A stretch of 64,000 bases of DNA from NCBI GenBank assembly GCA_965206405.1, contig CBDBJQ010000006.1, forward strand, positions 248,001 through 312,000, given 5' to 3'. The position numbers were made by a program, and so were the translations under genes. Numbering within the stretch: position 1 is the first letter of the stretch; each line of letters opens with the position of its first letter. The stretch is from CBDBJQ01 sp965206405. GTDB taxonomy: Bacteria; Pseudomonadota; Alphaproteobacteria; UBA8366. Under the pieces are notes generated by a model, which did no database searches, was not told where the DNA came from, and saw only the letters and a program-made list of their open reading frames with translations. Shown here piece by piece: positions 18,539-26,261 of this stretch.

Positions 18539-19517
18539 AAACCTGTTGCGCAATAGCCGATTTTCAGCGATGTTCATGGCTCAATGGAGAGTGAGGGCTT
18601 GTCTATGAGGGTTTTGAAGGTTTTGCGGGGGCGCGCTGATTTGTTTTTCCGCCTTTCAGGTATCCGTCTTCAGGATTTCGAGGCATTGGTTGTTGTTCTT
18701 CATCCGATCTGGCTTGAACGTGAGCACCACCGGCTTTCACGTGAAGACAGACAACGCGCGATCGGTGGCGGGATGAACTACCGTTTGGAATTTGCCGAGC
18801 AATTGCTGCTCTGCTTGATGTATTATCGCACCTATACCAGTCAGGCCTTTATGGGTCTTCTGTTCGGTGTCTCGTCCCCTACGGTTTGCCGTCGGATTGC
18901 TGCCATGACAGAATTGATGGCAGGACATTTCCGGATGCCGGAGCGCAAGATCAGGCTGTCGGCGTCAGAGAGGGATGACCTGCTTTACCTGATGATTGAC
19001 GGCACGGAGCGTCCGGTTCAACGTCCGAAAAAGCTCTCGCATCGCAAGGCGAAGTATTCCGGCAAGAAAAAGCACCACACGGCCTCACATCAGATCATCA
19101 CCGATGACAAAAAACGGGTTCTGGCGGTTGGCCCGGCGCAACCCGGGCGCGCACATGACAAGCGTATCTACGACGAGGCGCGCGTGGATAAGCCACCGGG
19201 TGTGCTTGTACTTGGTGATCTCGGTTATCTGGGAACATCGCTTGAAATCCCGCTCAAAGCCTCAAAGAACCACCCCCTTACGGACGAACAGAAAACTTAC
19301 AACGCTTGGCACGCAAAGCTACGTATCGGCGTGGAGCACGGTATTGGCCGGATGAAAAAGTTCGGAATATTTGCCGAAACTCACCGCGGCAACCGGCAGG
19401 AAAACATGATTGCCAAGAACGTCGGGGCGCTGGCAAACATGAATTTGAAAACAGCCTGACCAAATCGGTAAGGATACATCCGTTCTCAGCTACCTGATGT
19501 TATTGTGAATCAGGTCT
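18539..19517 (+). mobile_element. IS5-family (ISL2-type) insertion sequence, copy 1
   Basis: A 979-bp element with imperfect terminal inverted repeats (AAACCTGTTGCGCAATA at the left, AGACCTGATTCACAATA inward from the right) and a 3-bp ATT duplication at both junctions (18536-18538, 19518-19520). A 3-bp ANT duplication is characteristic of the ISL2 group of IS5. Its right end contains a near-palindrome able to form a hairpin. It interrupts the 76-codon ORF. It differs from copy 2 by scattered substitutions and one single-base gap near the right end. Confidence 0.88.
18584..19459 (+). CDS. ISL2-type IS5-family transposase, copy 1
   Basis: A 291-residue transposase with an N-terminal helix-turn-helix typical of this group (FAEQLLLCLMYYRTYTSQAF) and a DDE_Tnp_4 catalytic domain: YLMIDGTERPVQRP holds the first Asp, VLGDLGYLGT the second, and GVEHGIGRMKKFGIF the Glu. 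The frame is intact, and the translation begins MESEGLSMRVLKVL; a start at the internal Met8 is possible. It is almost identical to the protein at 21447-22322. Confidence 0.93.
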   Translation: MESEGLSMRVLKVLRGRADLFFRLSGIRLQDFEALVVVLHPIWLEREHHRLSREDRQRAIGGGMNYRLEFAEQLLLCLMYYRTYTSQAFMGLLFGVSSPTVCRRIAAMTELMAGHFRMPERKIRLSASERDDLLYLMIDGTERPVQRPKKLSHRKAKYSGKKKHHTASHQIITDDKKRVLAVGPAQPGRAHDKRIYDEARVDKPPGVLVLGDLGYLGTSLEIPLKASKNHPLTDEQKTYNAWHAKLRIGVEHGIGRMKKFGIFAETHRGNRQENMIAKNVGALANMNLKTA

Positions 19518-19673
19518 ATTGATCATCCTAGCTGGGGCCTTCTTTGCCGCAATCGGCTTGGTCTTGGTCATGCTTCGTCTCCGGGGCTTGACTTCAATGA
19601 CAGGCTTATCTGTTTTCATGGTTTACTTCCTACTATTTCCGCCAATTTCCAAAGGTTTGATTGTTTTTCCATT

Positions 19674-19701
19674 AGACCTGATGTTATTGTGAATCAGGTC
19701 T
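19674..19701. repeat. Solitary ISL2-type right-end hairpin
   Basis: AGACCTGAT, a 10-base loop and ATCAGGTCT form a perfect 9-bp stem. The sequence from CCTGAT onward is the same as the right end of both insertion sequences, but no transposase lies next to it. It is flanked by ATT and AAT. It marks the junction with the IS21 relic and may be a remnant end or a minimal non-autonomous derivative. Confidence 0.7.
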
Positions 19702-20039
19702 AATGTTGATCACGGCCAACCAGCCCTTCGGGGAGTGGAATGCGATCTTTCCAGACCCAGCCATGACATTGACCGCCGTCGACAGGCTCGTGCACCACGC
19801 AACCATCTTCGAGATGAATGTCGAAAGCTACAGGCGAAGAGCAGCACAAAAGGCGAAGGGGCCGGGAAGGCCGGTACAAAAAGCCGCGCCGGCAAACACC
19901 AAAGCTGATTGACGCTCCGCGACAATCAAAAAACAAACCCTTTGATCGTGGCGGAAAAGGGCGGCATCGTCCCAAACGTTACGACCAAGGATTCTTATCC
20001 TGATTGACGCGCACCTCTCATCCTGATTGTCGCGCTACA
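19702..20039 (+). mobile_element. IS21-family relic: istB 3' end and right terminus
   Basis: The ORF at 19703-19912 encodes LLITANQPFGEWNAIFPDP and VDRLVHHATIFEMNVESYRRR, the C-terminal end of the IS21 helper ATPase IstB (Walker region missing). It is followed by two direct copies of a TCCTGATTGxCGCGC-type repeat and the terminal GTCGCGCTACA, as expected for an IS21 right end, finishing at 20039. istA and most of istB are absent. It cannot transpose. It lies 45 bp before the reverse transcriptase gene. Confidence 0.85.
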
Positions 20040-21401
20040 AAATGGGGCGGTTGCTTCCCCAAAATAGCTAGATTGAGGTAAACTGTGAAGAGATTGATAG
20101 ATGCCAATCGCGATGAGGCCAGGGCATATTTTCTGAGGGGTAGCAGCTATTTTAAGGGCGATTTCCCGGAGTATATTACCTTTGAGCCGATACTCGCCGA
20201 AGTTTCCGAAGTTCTGAGTGGAAACCGACTTTCCGACTTACAGGCTGAGAAGCCATCAAAATTCAGCGGCGTTAATTACAGCTTCATTGCAAACAAGGAC
20301 GGTCGATTTTCATGGCGACCGTATGAGCTAATACATCCGGCAATCTATGTTGCGCTAGTGAATTTAATCTGTGAACCCGACAACTGGGCGGAGATTACGG
20401 ATAGGCTGGCATCATTTGAAAACGGGGCAGTTGTGTGTTGTAGTTCGCCAGTTATATCGATTGACGAGCAAACTGGCCAAGCCGCTCAAGTTCGCAACTG
20501 GTGGCAGGCGGTTGAGCAACAATCAATCATACACTCTCTCGACTATAGCCACCTCATTCACACCGATGTGACGGACTGCTACGGTTCGCTCTACACTCAC
20601 AATATTGCATGGGCGCTACACGGCTGTGCCGAGGCTAAGGCGAGTAAGGGTAGCGGCGAACAACTAGGGGATAAGATTGATTTTCTCATTCGGTCAAGTC
20701 GATACGGGCAAACGAACGGTATAGCGCAAGGCTCAGTACTCATGGATTTTGTGGCCGAGCTGGTGCTGGGCTGGGTTGACTCGCTACTTACGGAAGAGCT
20801 GGGAGAAGCGACCGATTTTAAGATACTGAGGTATAGAGACGATTACAGAATTTTTGCGAACAGCGATGTCCGAACGGAGGCGATTTTAAAAGCAGTGAGC
20901 GATAACTTGCGCTTAGCTGGGATGAAGCTTGGTGTGGCGAAGACCGTCATTTCGCCAAACGTAGTTGAAGGCTCTATTAAACCTGATAAACGCGCAGGCA
21001 TAAACTTACAAGATTTGGGCACAGTCAACGCTAAAACCATACAAAAACAGTTGCTTGGACTTCACGCGTTTGGTCGCCGGTTTCCTAATAGCGGAGCACT
21101 ACGGCGGCTGGTGAGCGAGTTTCATTCAGAGATAGTCAAGCAGCCAGATGCTCCCAAAGACCTAGAGGTGCAGATCGCTATTGTGACCGACTTAGGTGTG
21201 ACATCCCCTCAGGCGTTTCCCGCAGTTGCAGGCATTCTTAGCCATCTGATCTCCCGTGCCGACGCGGACAAAGAGGCTCTATGGGATAGGGTGCAGAAGA
21301 AGATGCGCAAGGTTCCCGATAACGGATATTTGGACATTTGGTTACAGCGCGTTACTAAGCCCAAGGCCGTAGGGCTTCACCTGAATAGCGAAGAAAATAT
21401 T

Positions 21402-22381
21402 AAACCTGTTGCGCAATAGCCGGTTTTCAGCGATGTTTATGGCTCAATGGAGAGTGAGGGGTTGTCTATGAGGGTTTTGAAGGTTTTGCGGGGGCGCGCT
21501 GATTTGTTTTTCCGCCTTTCAGGCATCCGTCTTCAGGATTTCGAGGCATTGGTTGTTGTTCTTCATCCGATCTGGCTTGAACGTGAGCACCACCGGCTTT
21601 CACGTGAAGACCGACAACGCGCGATCGGTGGCGGGATGAACTACCGTTTGGAATTTGCCGAGCAATTGCTGCTCTGCTTGATGTATTATCGCACCTATAC
21701 CAGTCAGGCCTTTATGGGTCTTCTGTTCGATGTCTCGTCCCCTACGGTTTGCCGTCGGATTGCTGCCATGACAGAATTGATGGCAGGACATTTCCGGATG
21801 CCGGAGCGCAAGATCAGGCTGTCGGCGTCAGAGAGGGATGACCTGCTTTACCTGATGATTGACGGCACGGAGCGTCCGGTTCAACGCCCGAAAAAGCTCT
21901 CGCATCGCAAGGCGAAGTATTCCGGCAAGAAAAAGCATCACACGGCCTCACATCAGATCATCACCGATGACAAAAAACGGGTTCTGGCGGTCGGTCCGGC
22001 GCAACCCGGGCGCGCACATGACAAGCGTATCTACGACGAGGCGCGCGTGGATAAGCCACCGGGTGTGCTTGTACTTGGTGATCTCGGTTATCTGGGAACA
22101 TCGCTTGAAATCCCGCTCAAAGCCTCAAGGAACCACCCCCTTACGGACGAACAGAAAACTTACAACGCTTGGCACGCAAAGCTGCGTATCGGCGTGGAGC
22201 ACGGTATTTGCCGCATGAAAAAGTTCGGGATATTTGCCGAAACTTACCGCGGCAACCGGCAGGAAAACATGATTGCCAAGAACGTCGGGGCGCTGGCAAA
22301 CATGAATTTGAAAACAGCCTAACCAAATTCGGTAAGGATACATCCGTTCTCAACTACCTGATGTTATTGTGAATCAGGTCT
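21402..22381 (+). mobile_element. IS5-family (ISL2-type) insertion sequence, copy 2
   Basis: A 980-bp copy with the same terminal inverted repeats as copy 1 and an ATT duplication at both junctions (21399-21401 and 22382-22384). It is inserted in the 3' part of the reverse transcriptase gene in the same orientation. The right-end hairpin sequence is identical to that of copy 1. Confidence 0.9.
21447..22322 (+). CDS. ISL2-type IS5-family transposase, copy 2
   Basis: A 291-residue transposase, nearly identical to copy 1. Visible differences include FDV for FGV near residue 95, ASRN for ASKN, GICRMKK for GIGRMKK and ETYRG for ETHRG. All catalytic segments (MIDGTERPV, VLGDLGYLGT, GVEHGI) are kept and the frame is intact, so it is probably functional. 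Confidence 0.93.
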   Translation: MESEGLSMRVLKVLRGRADLFFRLSGIRLQDFEALVVVLHPIWLEREHHRLSREDRQRAIGGGMNYRLEFAEQLLLCLMYYRTYTSQAFMGLLFDVSSPTVCRRIAAMTELMAGHFRMPERKIRLSASERDDLLYLMIDGTERPVQRPKKLSHRKAKYSGKKKHHTASHQIITDDKKRVLAVGPAQPGRAHDKRIYDEARVDKPPGVLVLGDLGYLGTSLEIPLKASRNHPLTDEQKTYNAWHAKLRIGVEHGICRMKKFGIFAETYRGNRQENMIAKNVGALANMNLKTA

Positions 22382-22637
22382 ATTTGCCAAATAGTTAACG
22401 GCAATCCTGCCCGTTTGTGGGAAAATGACTGGATCAGTAGTGCTGACCTAAAGAACGCTTTGGACGTCTCAAAGATTGTCGTAGGCGACCCTGCGGAAAT
22501 TCCGGAAGTTGTTGACCCGGAAGAGGTTGAGCTATTTACGAAAAATGCTTGGGCATATTGAGTGGGCGGGTTGAGGTGGTCCCGGAAAATCGGACAGTGG
22601 GTTAAGGTGTATTCCACCGGTTACGGAGGAATACGAA

Positions 22638-22919
22638 ATGACGAGGCGACGGAAGTTCACGCCTGAGTTCAAGGCGACGGTGGCGCTGGATGCGCTGAGG
22701 GGCGACAAGACGATCCAGGAGATTGCGTCCCGTCACAAGGTCCATCCCAATCAGGTCGGCACCTGGAAGCGCCAGGCCATGGACGGTCTGGGCGAGGTGT
22801 TCTCGAACGGCGCCGATCAGGCGCGCCGGGACTTTGAGGGCGAGGTTCACGATCTGCACGCGAAGATCGGGCAACTGACGGTGGAAAGGGATTTTTTGTC
22901 CAGGGGGCTCAAGCGATGA
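22638..22919 (+). CDS. IS3-family transposase OrfA
   Basis: A 93-residue protein with the helix-turn-helix of OrfA (RRRKFTPEFKATVALDAL, IQEIASRHKVHPNQVGTWKR) and a C-terminal leucine-zipper-like helix (IGQLTVERDFLSRGLKR). It overlaps orfB by 4 bp (ATGA), where programmed frameshifting or coupling would give the OrfAB transposase. Confidence 0.93.
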   Translation: MTRRRKFTPEFKATVALDALRGDKTIQEIASRHKVHPNQVGTWKRQAMDGLGEVFSNGADQARRDFEGEVHDLHAKIGQLTVERDFLSRGLKR

Positions 22920-23854
22920 GCCGGATGGAGCGCAAGGCGATGGTGGGCCGCGACGTTCCGGGTCTCAGCTTGAGCCGTCAATGCGATATTCTGTCGATCA
23001 GCCGGTCGTCGTTCTATTACGCGCCGAAGGGCGAGAGTGGCGAGACCCTGGCGCTGATGCGGCGGATTGACGAGTTGTTCCTGAAGTATCCGTTCTACGG
23101 CAGCCGTCAGATGGCCCGCCGGTTGCGGCGCGAGGGTATCTTCGTCGGCCGTCACCGTATACGGCGTTTGATGCGCCTGATGGGGCTGGAGGCGATCTAT
23201 CAGGCACCGGGGACGAGCCGGCCCGACCCGGAGCACCGGGTTTATCCGTACCGGCTCAAGGGACTGGCGATCAAGCGGCCGGATCACGTCTGGTGCGCCG
23301 ACATCACCTATATCCCGGTCCGTCGCGGCCTCCTCTATCTGGTCGCGATCATGGACTGGGCGAGCCGCCACGTCCTGGCCTGGCGGCTGTCGAACACCAT
23401 GGACGCCGGGTTTTGTATCGAGGCGTTGAACGAGGCGCTCGACACCTACGGTAGGCCGGAGATCTTCAACACCGATCAGGGTAGCCAGTTCACCAGCTTG
23501 AACTTCACTGCCGCCCTCAAGGATGCCGAGGTGGGGATCTCCATGGACGGCCGTGGCCGCTACATGGACAACATCTTCATCGAACGGCTCTGGCGTTCGC
23601 TCAAATACGAAGCGGTCCACCTGCATGAACTGACCGACGGATTCCATGCCGAGCGGGTCATCGCCGAATGGATTGACTTCTACAACATCGAGCGTCCCCA
23701 TTCCGCGCTCGGCGGCCGGACGCCGGCGGAAGCCTATGCGCTCGGTAGCGACACCAACCCTGTGGATATGATGGACAAGGCTATCGCCTTGCCCACATCT
23801 CCACAGGCTCAACAACAGCAAGGAAATCTGATAAACAAGATTCTGACGGCATGA
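22916..23854 (+). CDS. IS3-family transposase OrfB
   Basis: A 312-residue integrase-core transposase. After an HTH_21-like region (YPFYGSRQMARRLRREG), the rve domain shows the DDE triad: WCADITYIPV, NTDQGSQFTS and DNIFIERLWRSLKYE. The C-terminal ERPHSALGGRTPAEAY is typical. The frame is intact, so the element may be active. Confidence 0.95.
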   Translation: MSRMERKAMVGRDVPGLSLSRQCDILSISRSSFYYAPKGESGETLALMRRIDELFLKYPFYGSRQMARRLRREGIFVGRHRIRRLMRLMGLEAIYQAPGTSRPDPEHRVYPYRLKGLAIKRPDHVWCADITYIPVRRGLLYLVAIMDWASRHVLAWRLSNTMDAGFCIEALNEALDTYGRPEIFNTDQGSQFTSLNFTAALKDAEVGISMDGRGRYMDNIFIERLWRSLKYEAVHLHELTDGFHAERVIAEWIDFYNIERPHSALGGRTPAEAYALGSDTNPVDMMDKAIALPTSPQAQQQQGNLINKILTA

Positions 23855-23943
23855 TCAGCAATCGGAATACACCTTGGCGAAGCTGTCAGACTGTCCAACA
23901 ATGTGGGACCATCTCAGGTGTCCTCGCAAAGTACCGTCCCGCC

Positions 23944-24384
23944 ATGGCGATTTATCACCTCTCGGGAAAGATACTATCACGCAGTTCCGGGCGCAGTGCC
24001 ACAGCTGCGGCGGTTTACCGCGCGGCGGAATATATCCCCGATCATCGTCAAGGGCTGGTGCATGACTATTCCCGGCGTTCCGGTGTGTTGCATAGCGAGA
24101 TACCGGCCCCGGAGGGGACACCAGAGGCGCTCAGGGGACGTAAGGGTTTTAGCATCGCCATGATATGCCGCCTTCAACAAGCCATCACCGACTTTCGGTT
24201 ATATCTCTCGCGCAGGGGGCCTTTGTGGACCGTGGGATGATTGCCGCTATCGCGATCCATGCCCCCGGTGGGAAGGGTGATATGCGCAATCACTATGCCC
24301 ACATCCTGTTGACCACGCGGACGCTTGAGGCGGACGGGTTCGGGGGCAAGGATCGGTCATGGAACAGCAAGGCGGTGCTGTCGG
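23944..24384 (+). pseudogene. MobA/MobL (TraA-type) relaxase remnant
   Basis: Two disconnected pieces of a MobQ-type relaxase. The first (from ATG 23944) reads MAIYHLSGKILSRSSGRSAT and AEYIPDHRQGLVHDYSRRSG up to EGTPEALRG. The second, in another frame (about 24219-24381), reads FVDRGMIAAIAIHAPGGKGD and NHYAHILLTTRTLEADGFGG, which includes the HxxH metal-binding part of the catalytic site. The segment between them is missing and the tail is cut where the nfeD gene begins. It is a trace of a plasmid or integrative element. Confidence 0.85.
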
Positions 24385-24393
24385 GTGTCGCGC

Positions 24394-24840
24394 TTAGCTT
24401 ACCGCCTGGATTACCAGAGTTGCGCCGTCGACCTTGACGACCGTGACCCGTGTGCCGGCGGTGAGGTCGTCGCCCTGCGGGCTGACGGATATCGCCCACA
24501 TGGAATCACCAATGCGCAGCTGCCCGCGGCCACCCGATGTGGCCTCGCCAAGCGTGTGTTGCTGGCCGATGAGCGTGTCGCCGCGGCGATTGAGCGTTGG
24601 GTGGTCCGTGGGGCGCTGGCGCGCATAGACGAAGCGTCGGCCGAGAAAAACCGAAATCACCGACAGGATGGAAAACAGGACGAGTTGCATCTCCCAGGGC
24701 ATATCCGGCATGGCGAGCAGCGCAAGGCCAACCAGGATCCCGGCGATGCCAAGCCAGAGGAATACGACGCCCGGGGCGAAAATCTCGATGGCCATCAGCA
24801 CCAGCCCGAGAGTGAGCCAGTGCCAGTACAAAATACTCAT
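24394..24840 (-). CDS. NfeD family membrane protein
   Basis: A 148-residue protein with two or three N-terminal membrane segments (WHWLTLGLVLMAIEIFAPGVVFLWLGIAG split over two helices, then LVLFSILSVISVFLG) and a C-terminal OB-like domain (GRGQLRIGDSMWAIS, GTRVTVVKVDGATLVIQ). NfeD proteins pair with SPFH proteins, and the SPFH gene is directly upstream on the same strand. A relaxase relic abuts its stop codon. Confidence 0.92.
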   Translation of the reverse strand: MSILYWHWLTLGLVLMAIEIFAPGVVFLWLGIAGILVGLALLAMPDMPWEMQLVLFSILSVISVFLGRRFVYARQRPTDHPTLNRRGDTLIGQQHTLGEATSGGRGQLRIGDSMWAISVSPQGDDLTAGTRVTVVKVDGATLVIQAVS

Positions 24841-24980
24841 TGCGGACTCTCTATCCGGCCTTGCTCATCTGGCCTTACTCATCCGGCGCAACGGTCTTTC
24901 AGGCCAGAGCGCATCGCTCATCGCCCATGGTCTGTCACCTCAAAAGGCGTCGCTCGTGCCGGCCGCCTTTGCCGTAAAGC

Positions 24981-26021
24981 TTAGTCGCCACTCGCCCGTG
25001 GCACGGAATTGCCGCCATGTTGTGTCGAGCTTGTGCCGTTTCCGGAATTCCCGCTGTGGGCGGGCGGGCTGGCGCCGTTCGGTCCGGGGTTGCTTCCGAG
25101 CGCCTCCTTGGCGATCTCGGCCAGCCCGGCCACCGATCCGATGACGCCGGCTGCCTCCAGCGGCATCAGGATCACTTTCTGGTTGTCGGCGCTCGCAATC
25201 CGCCCGAGCGCGTCGACGTATTTCTGGGCGATGAAGTAGTTCACTGCCTGGATATTGCCCTCGCCGATAGCCCGGGACATCATTTCTGTCGCCCGGGCTT
25301 CTGCCTCAGCCTCGCGCTCGCGCGCCTCTGCGTCGCGGAACGCCGCTTCGCGACGGCCTTCGGCGTCAAGGATATTGGACTGCTTTTCGCCTTCCGCGCG
25401 CAGGATTTCCGACTGCCGGACCCCCTCGGCCTCGAGGATCGAGGCACGCTTCTCGCGCTCGGCTTTCATCTGGCGTGCCATCGCGCTCACAAGCTCGGTC
25501 GGTGGCGTGATGTCCTTGATCTCGATTCGGGTGATCTTCACGCCCCAGGGCGACGTCGCCTCGTCGACGACTTTCAGGAGTTCGGCGTTGATCCTGTCGC
25601 GTCGCGACAGTAGATCGTCGAGATCCATCGACCCCATGACGGTCCGGATGTTGGTCATCGTCAGGTTGAGAATGGAGAGCTGGAGCTCCCGCACCTCGTA
25701 GGAAGCCTTGACGGGATCGAGAAGCTGGAAAAAGACCACGCCATCGACCGTCACCATCGCATTGTCCTTGGTGATGATCTCCTGGGATGGAACATCCATC
25801 ACCTGTTCCATCATGTTCTGGCGCGCGCCGATCTGGTCGACCAGGGGCACGATCAGGCGTAGCCCGGGTTTCAGGGTTCGCGTGTATCGGCCAAAGCGTT
25901 CGACTGTAAGCTCGTATCCCTGGGGCACGGTCCTGACGCCCTTGATGACGATGATGACCGCAAGTACCAACAGAACGATTACGAAAAAAGAAAATCCGGT
26001 TAAGCTGTCCAATAAGGCCAT
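24981..26021 (-). CDS. SPFH/band 7 (stomatin/QmcA-type) membrane protein
   Basis: A 346-residue protein with one N-terminal membrane segment (FFVIVLLVLAVIIVI) followed by the SPFH domain: VPQGYELTVERFGRY, LIVPLVDQIGAR, ITKDNAMVTVDGVVFFQ, GSMDLDDLLSRRDRIN. A long coiled coil follows (about 190-260, MKAEREKRASILEAEG repeats) and then a Gly/Asn/Ser-rich tail. Such proteins form large membrane rings linked to protease control and membrane microdomains. With nfeD it forms a conserved two-gene unit. Confidence 0.95.
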   Translation of the reverse strand: MALLDSLTGFSFFVIVLLVLAVIIVIKGVRTVPQGYELTVERFGRYTRTLKPGLRLIVPLVDQIGARQNMMEQVMDVPSQEIITKDNAMVTVDGVVFFQLLDPVKASYEVRELQLSILNLTMTNIRTVMGSMDLDDLLSRRDRINAELLKVVDEATSPWGVKITRIEIKDITPPTELVSAMARQMKAEREKRASILEAEGVRQSEILRAEGEKQSNILDAEGRREAAFRDAEAREREAEAEARATEMMSRAIGEGNIQAVNYFIAQKYVDALGRIASADNQKVILMPLEAAGVIGSVAGLAEIAKEALGSNPGPNGASPPAHSGNSGNGTSSTQHGGNSVPRASGD

Positions 26022-26261
26022 AGCCTATACCTTTCGCCCGTTTCGGACGTTGCCCGTTTCGGACATTGTATGAAAGAACTTCCAGAAAGCATTATAGCGG
26101 GCACAAAAGCCGCTACAATGGCGGTAGTAGCAGTGCGGATCCCTCGATCCAGCGCGGCTGTTTTTCGCGAATCCCGCTGTCATATCCTAGAATGACCAGG
26201 CCCTTTCGGGCGCGGAGTCCCGTTGTCGACACCGTCCGGCAAGCAAGGAATCAATGGCCCA

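Larger units (their letters stand above)
18407..19619 (-). pseudogene. 76-residue small ORF split by ISL2-type copy 1
   Basis: A small gene read from ATG 19619 through 34 codons to 19518, then from 18535 to the TAG at 18407. Removing the insertion sequence and one ATT target copy restores 76 codons. It begins MKTDKPVIEVKPRRRSMTK and continues with SRYQPNKAELEKDARI and TTPEDLARRALAPTKILED. A plausible ribosome site (TAGGAAG) precedes the start. Its stop overlaps the start of the McrC-like nuclease gene (AATGCCTAG), so the two formed an operon. Family not recognised; the basic N-terminus and acidic middle suggest a DNA- or protein-binding partner, such as an antitoxin. Confidence 0.6.
20085..22561 (+). 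pseudogene. UG/Abi-type reverse transcriptase split by ISL2-type copy 2
   Basis: 439 codons run from GTG 20085 (ribosome site TTGAGG) to 21401; 58 more codons and a TGA lie at 22385-22561. Deleting the insertion and one ATT gives a 497-residue protein. Reverse transcriptase motifs are present: THTDVTDCYGSLY-like motif A (Asp161, Asp164), GIAQGSVLMDFVAELVL, the catalytic YRDD at 250-253 and LGVAKTVIS. There is no thumb/maturase region of group II introns; the C-terminal half is helical (RLVSEFHSEIV, ILSHLISRADADKEALW), as in the UG and Abi defence reverse transcriptases. The exact subgroup is not determined. The insertion supplies a premature stop after SEENIKPVAQ, so a protein lacking the last 58 residues could still be made. 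Confidence 0.8.
22577..23911 (+). mobile_element. IS3-family insertion sequence
   Basis: A 1335-bp element with inverted ends TGGTCCC (left 22577; complement GGGACCA ending 23911) and further matching internal blocks GGACAGT and AAGGTGTATTCC. It contains the two overlapping frames of an IS3-type transposase. No clear target duplication is seen: the flanks read TTGAGG on the left and TCTCAGG on the right. It begins 16 bp after the reverse transcriptase stop codon. Confidence 0.87.

Noticed and set aside
18374..18556. Plus-strand 60-codon ORF ending KPVAQ
   Set aside because: It is the antisense of the small split ORF plus the insertion-sequence end; the minus strand gives the reconstructed reading frame.
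18732..18747. parS-like GCTTTCACGTGAAGAC in the ISL2-type transposase (also in copy 2)
   Set aside because: It differs from the consensus at several arm positions, lies in a mobile gene far from parAB and encodes conserved protein sequence.
18539..22381. Composite transposon formed by the two ISL2-type copies around the IS21 relic and reverse transcriptase
   Set aside because: Each copy has its own ATT duplication and interrupts a different gene that continues in frame on its far side, so they are two independent insertions.
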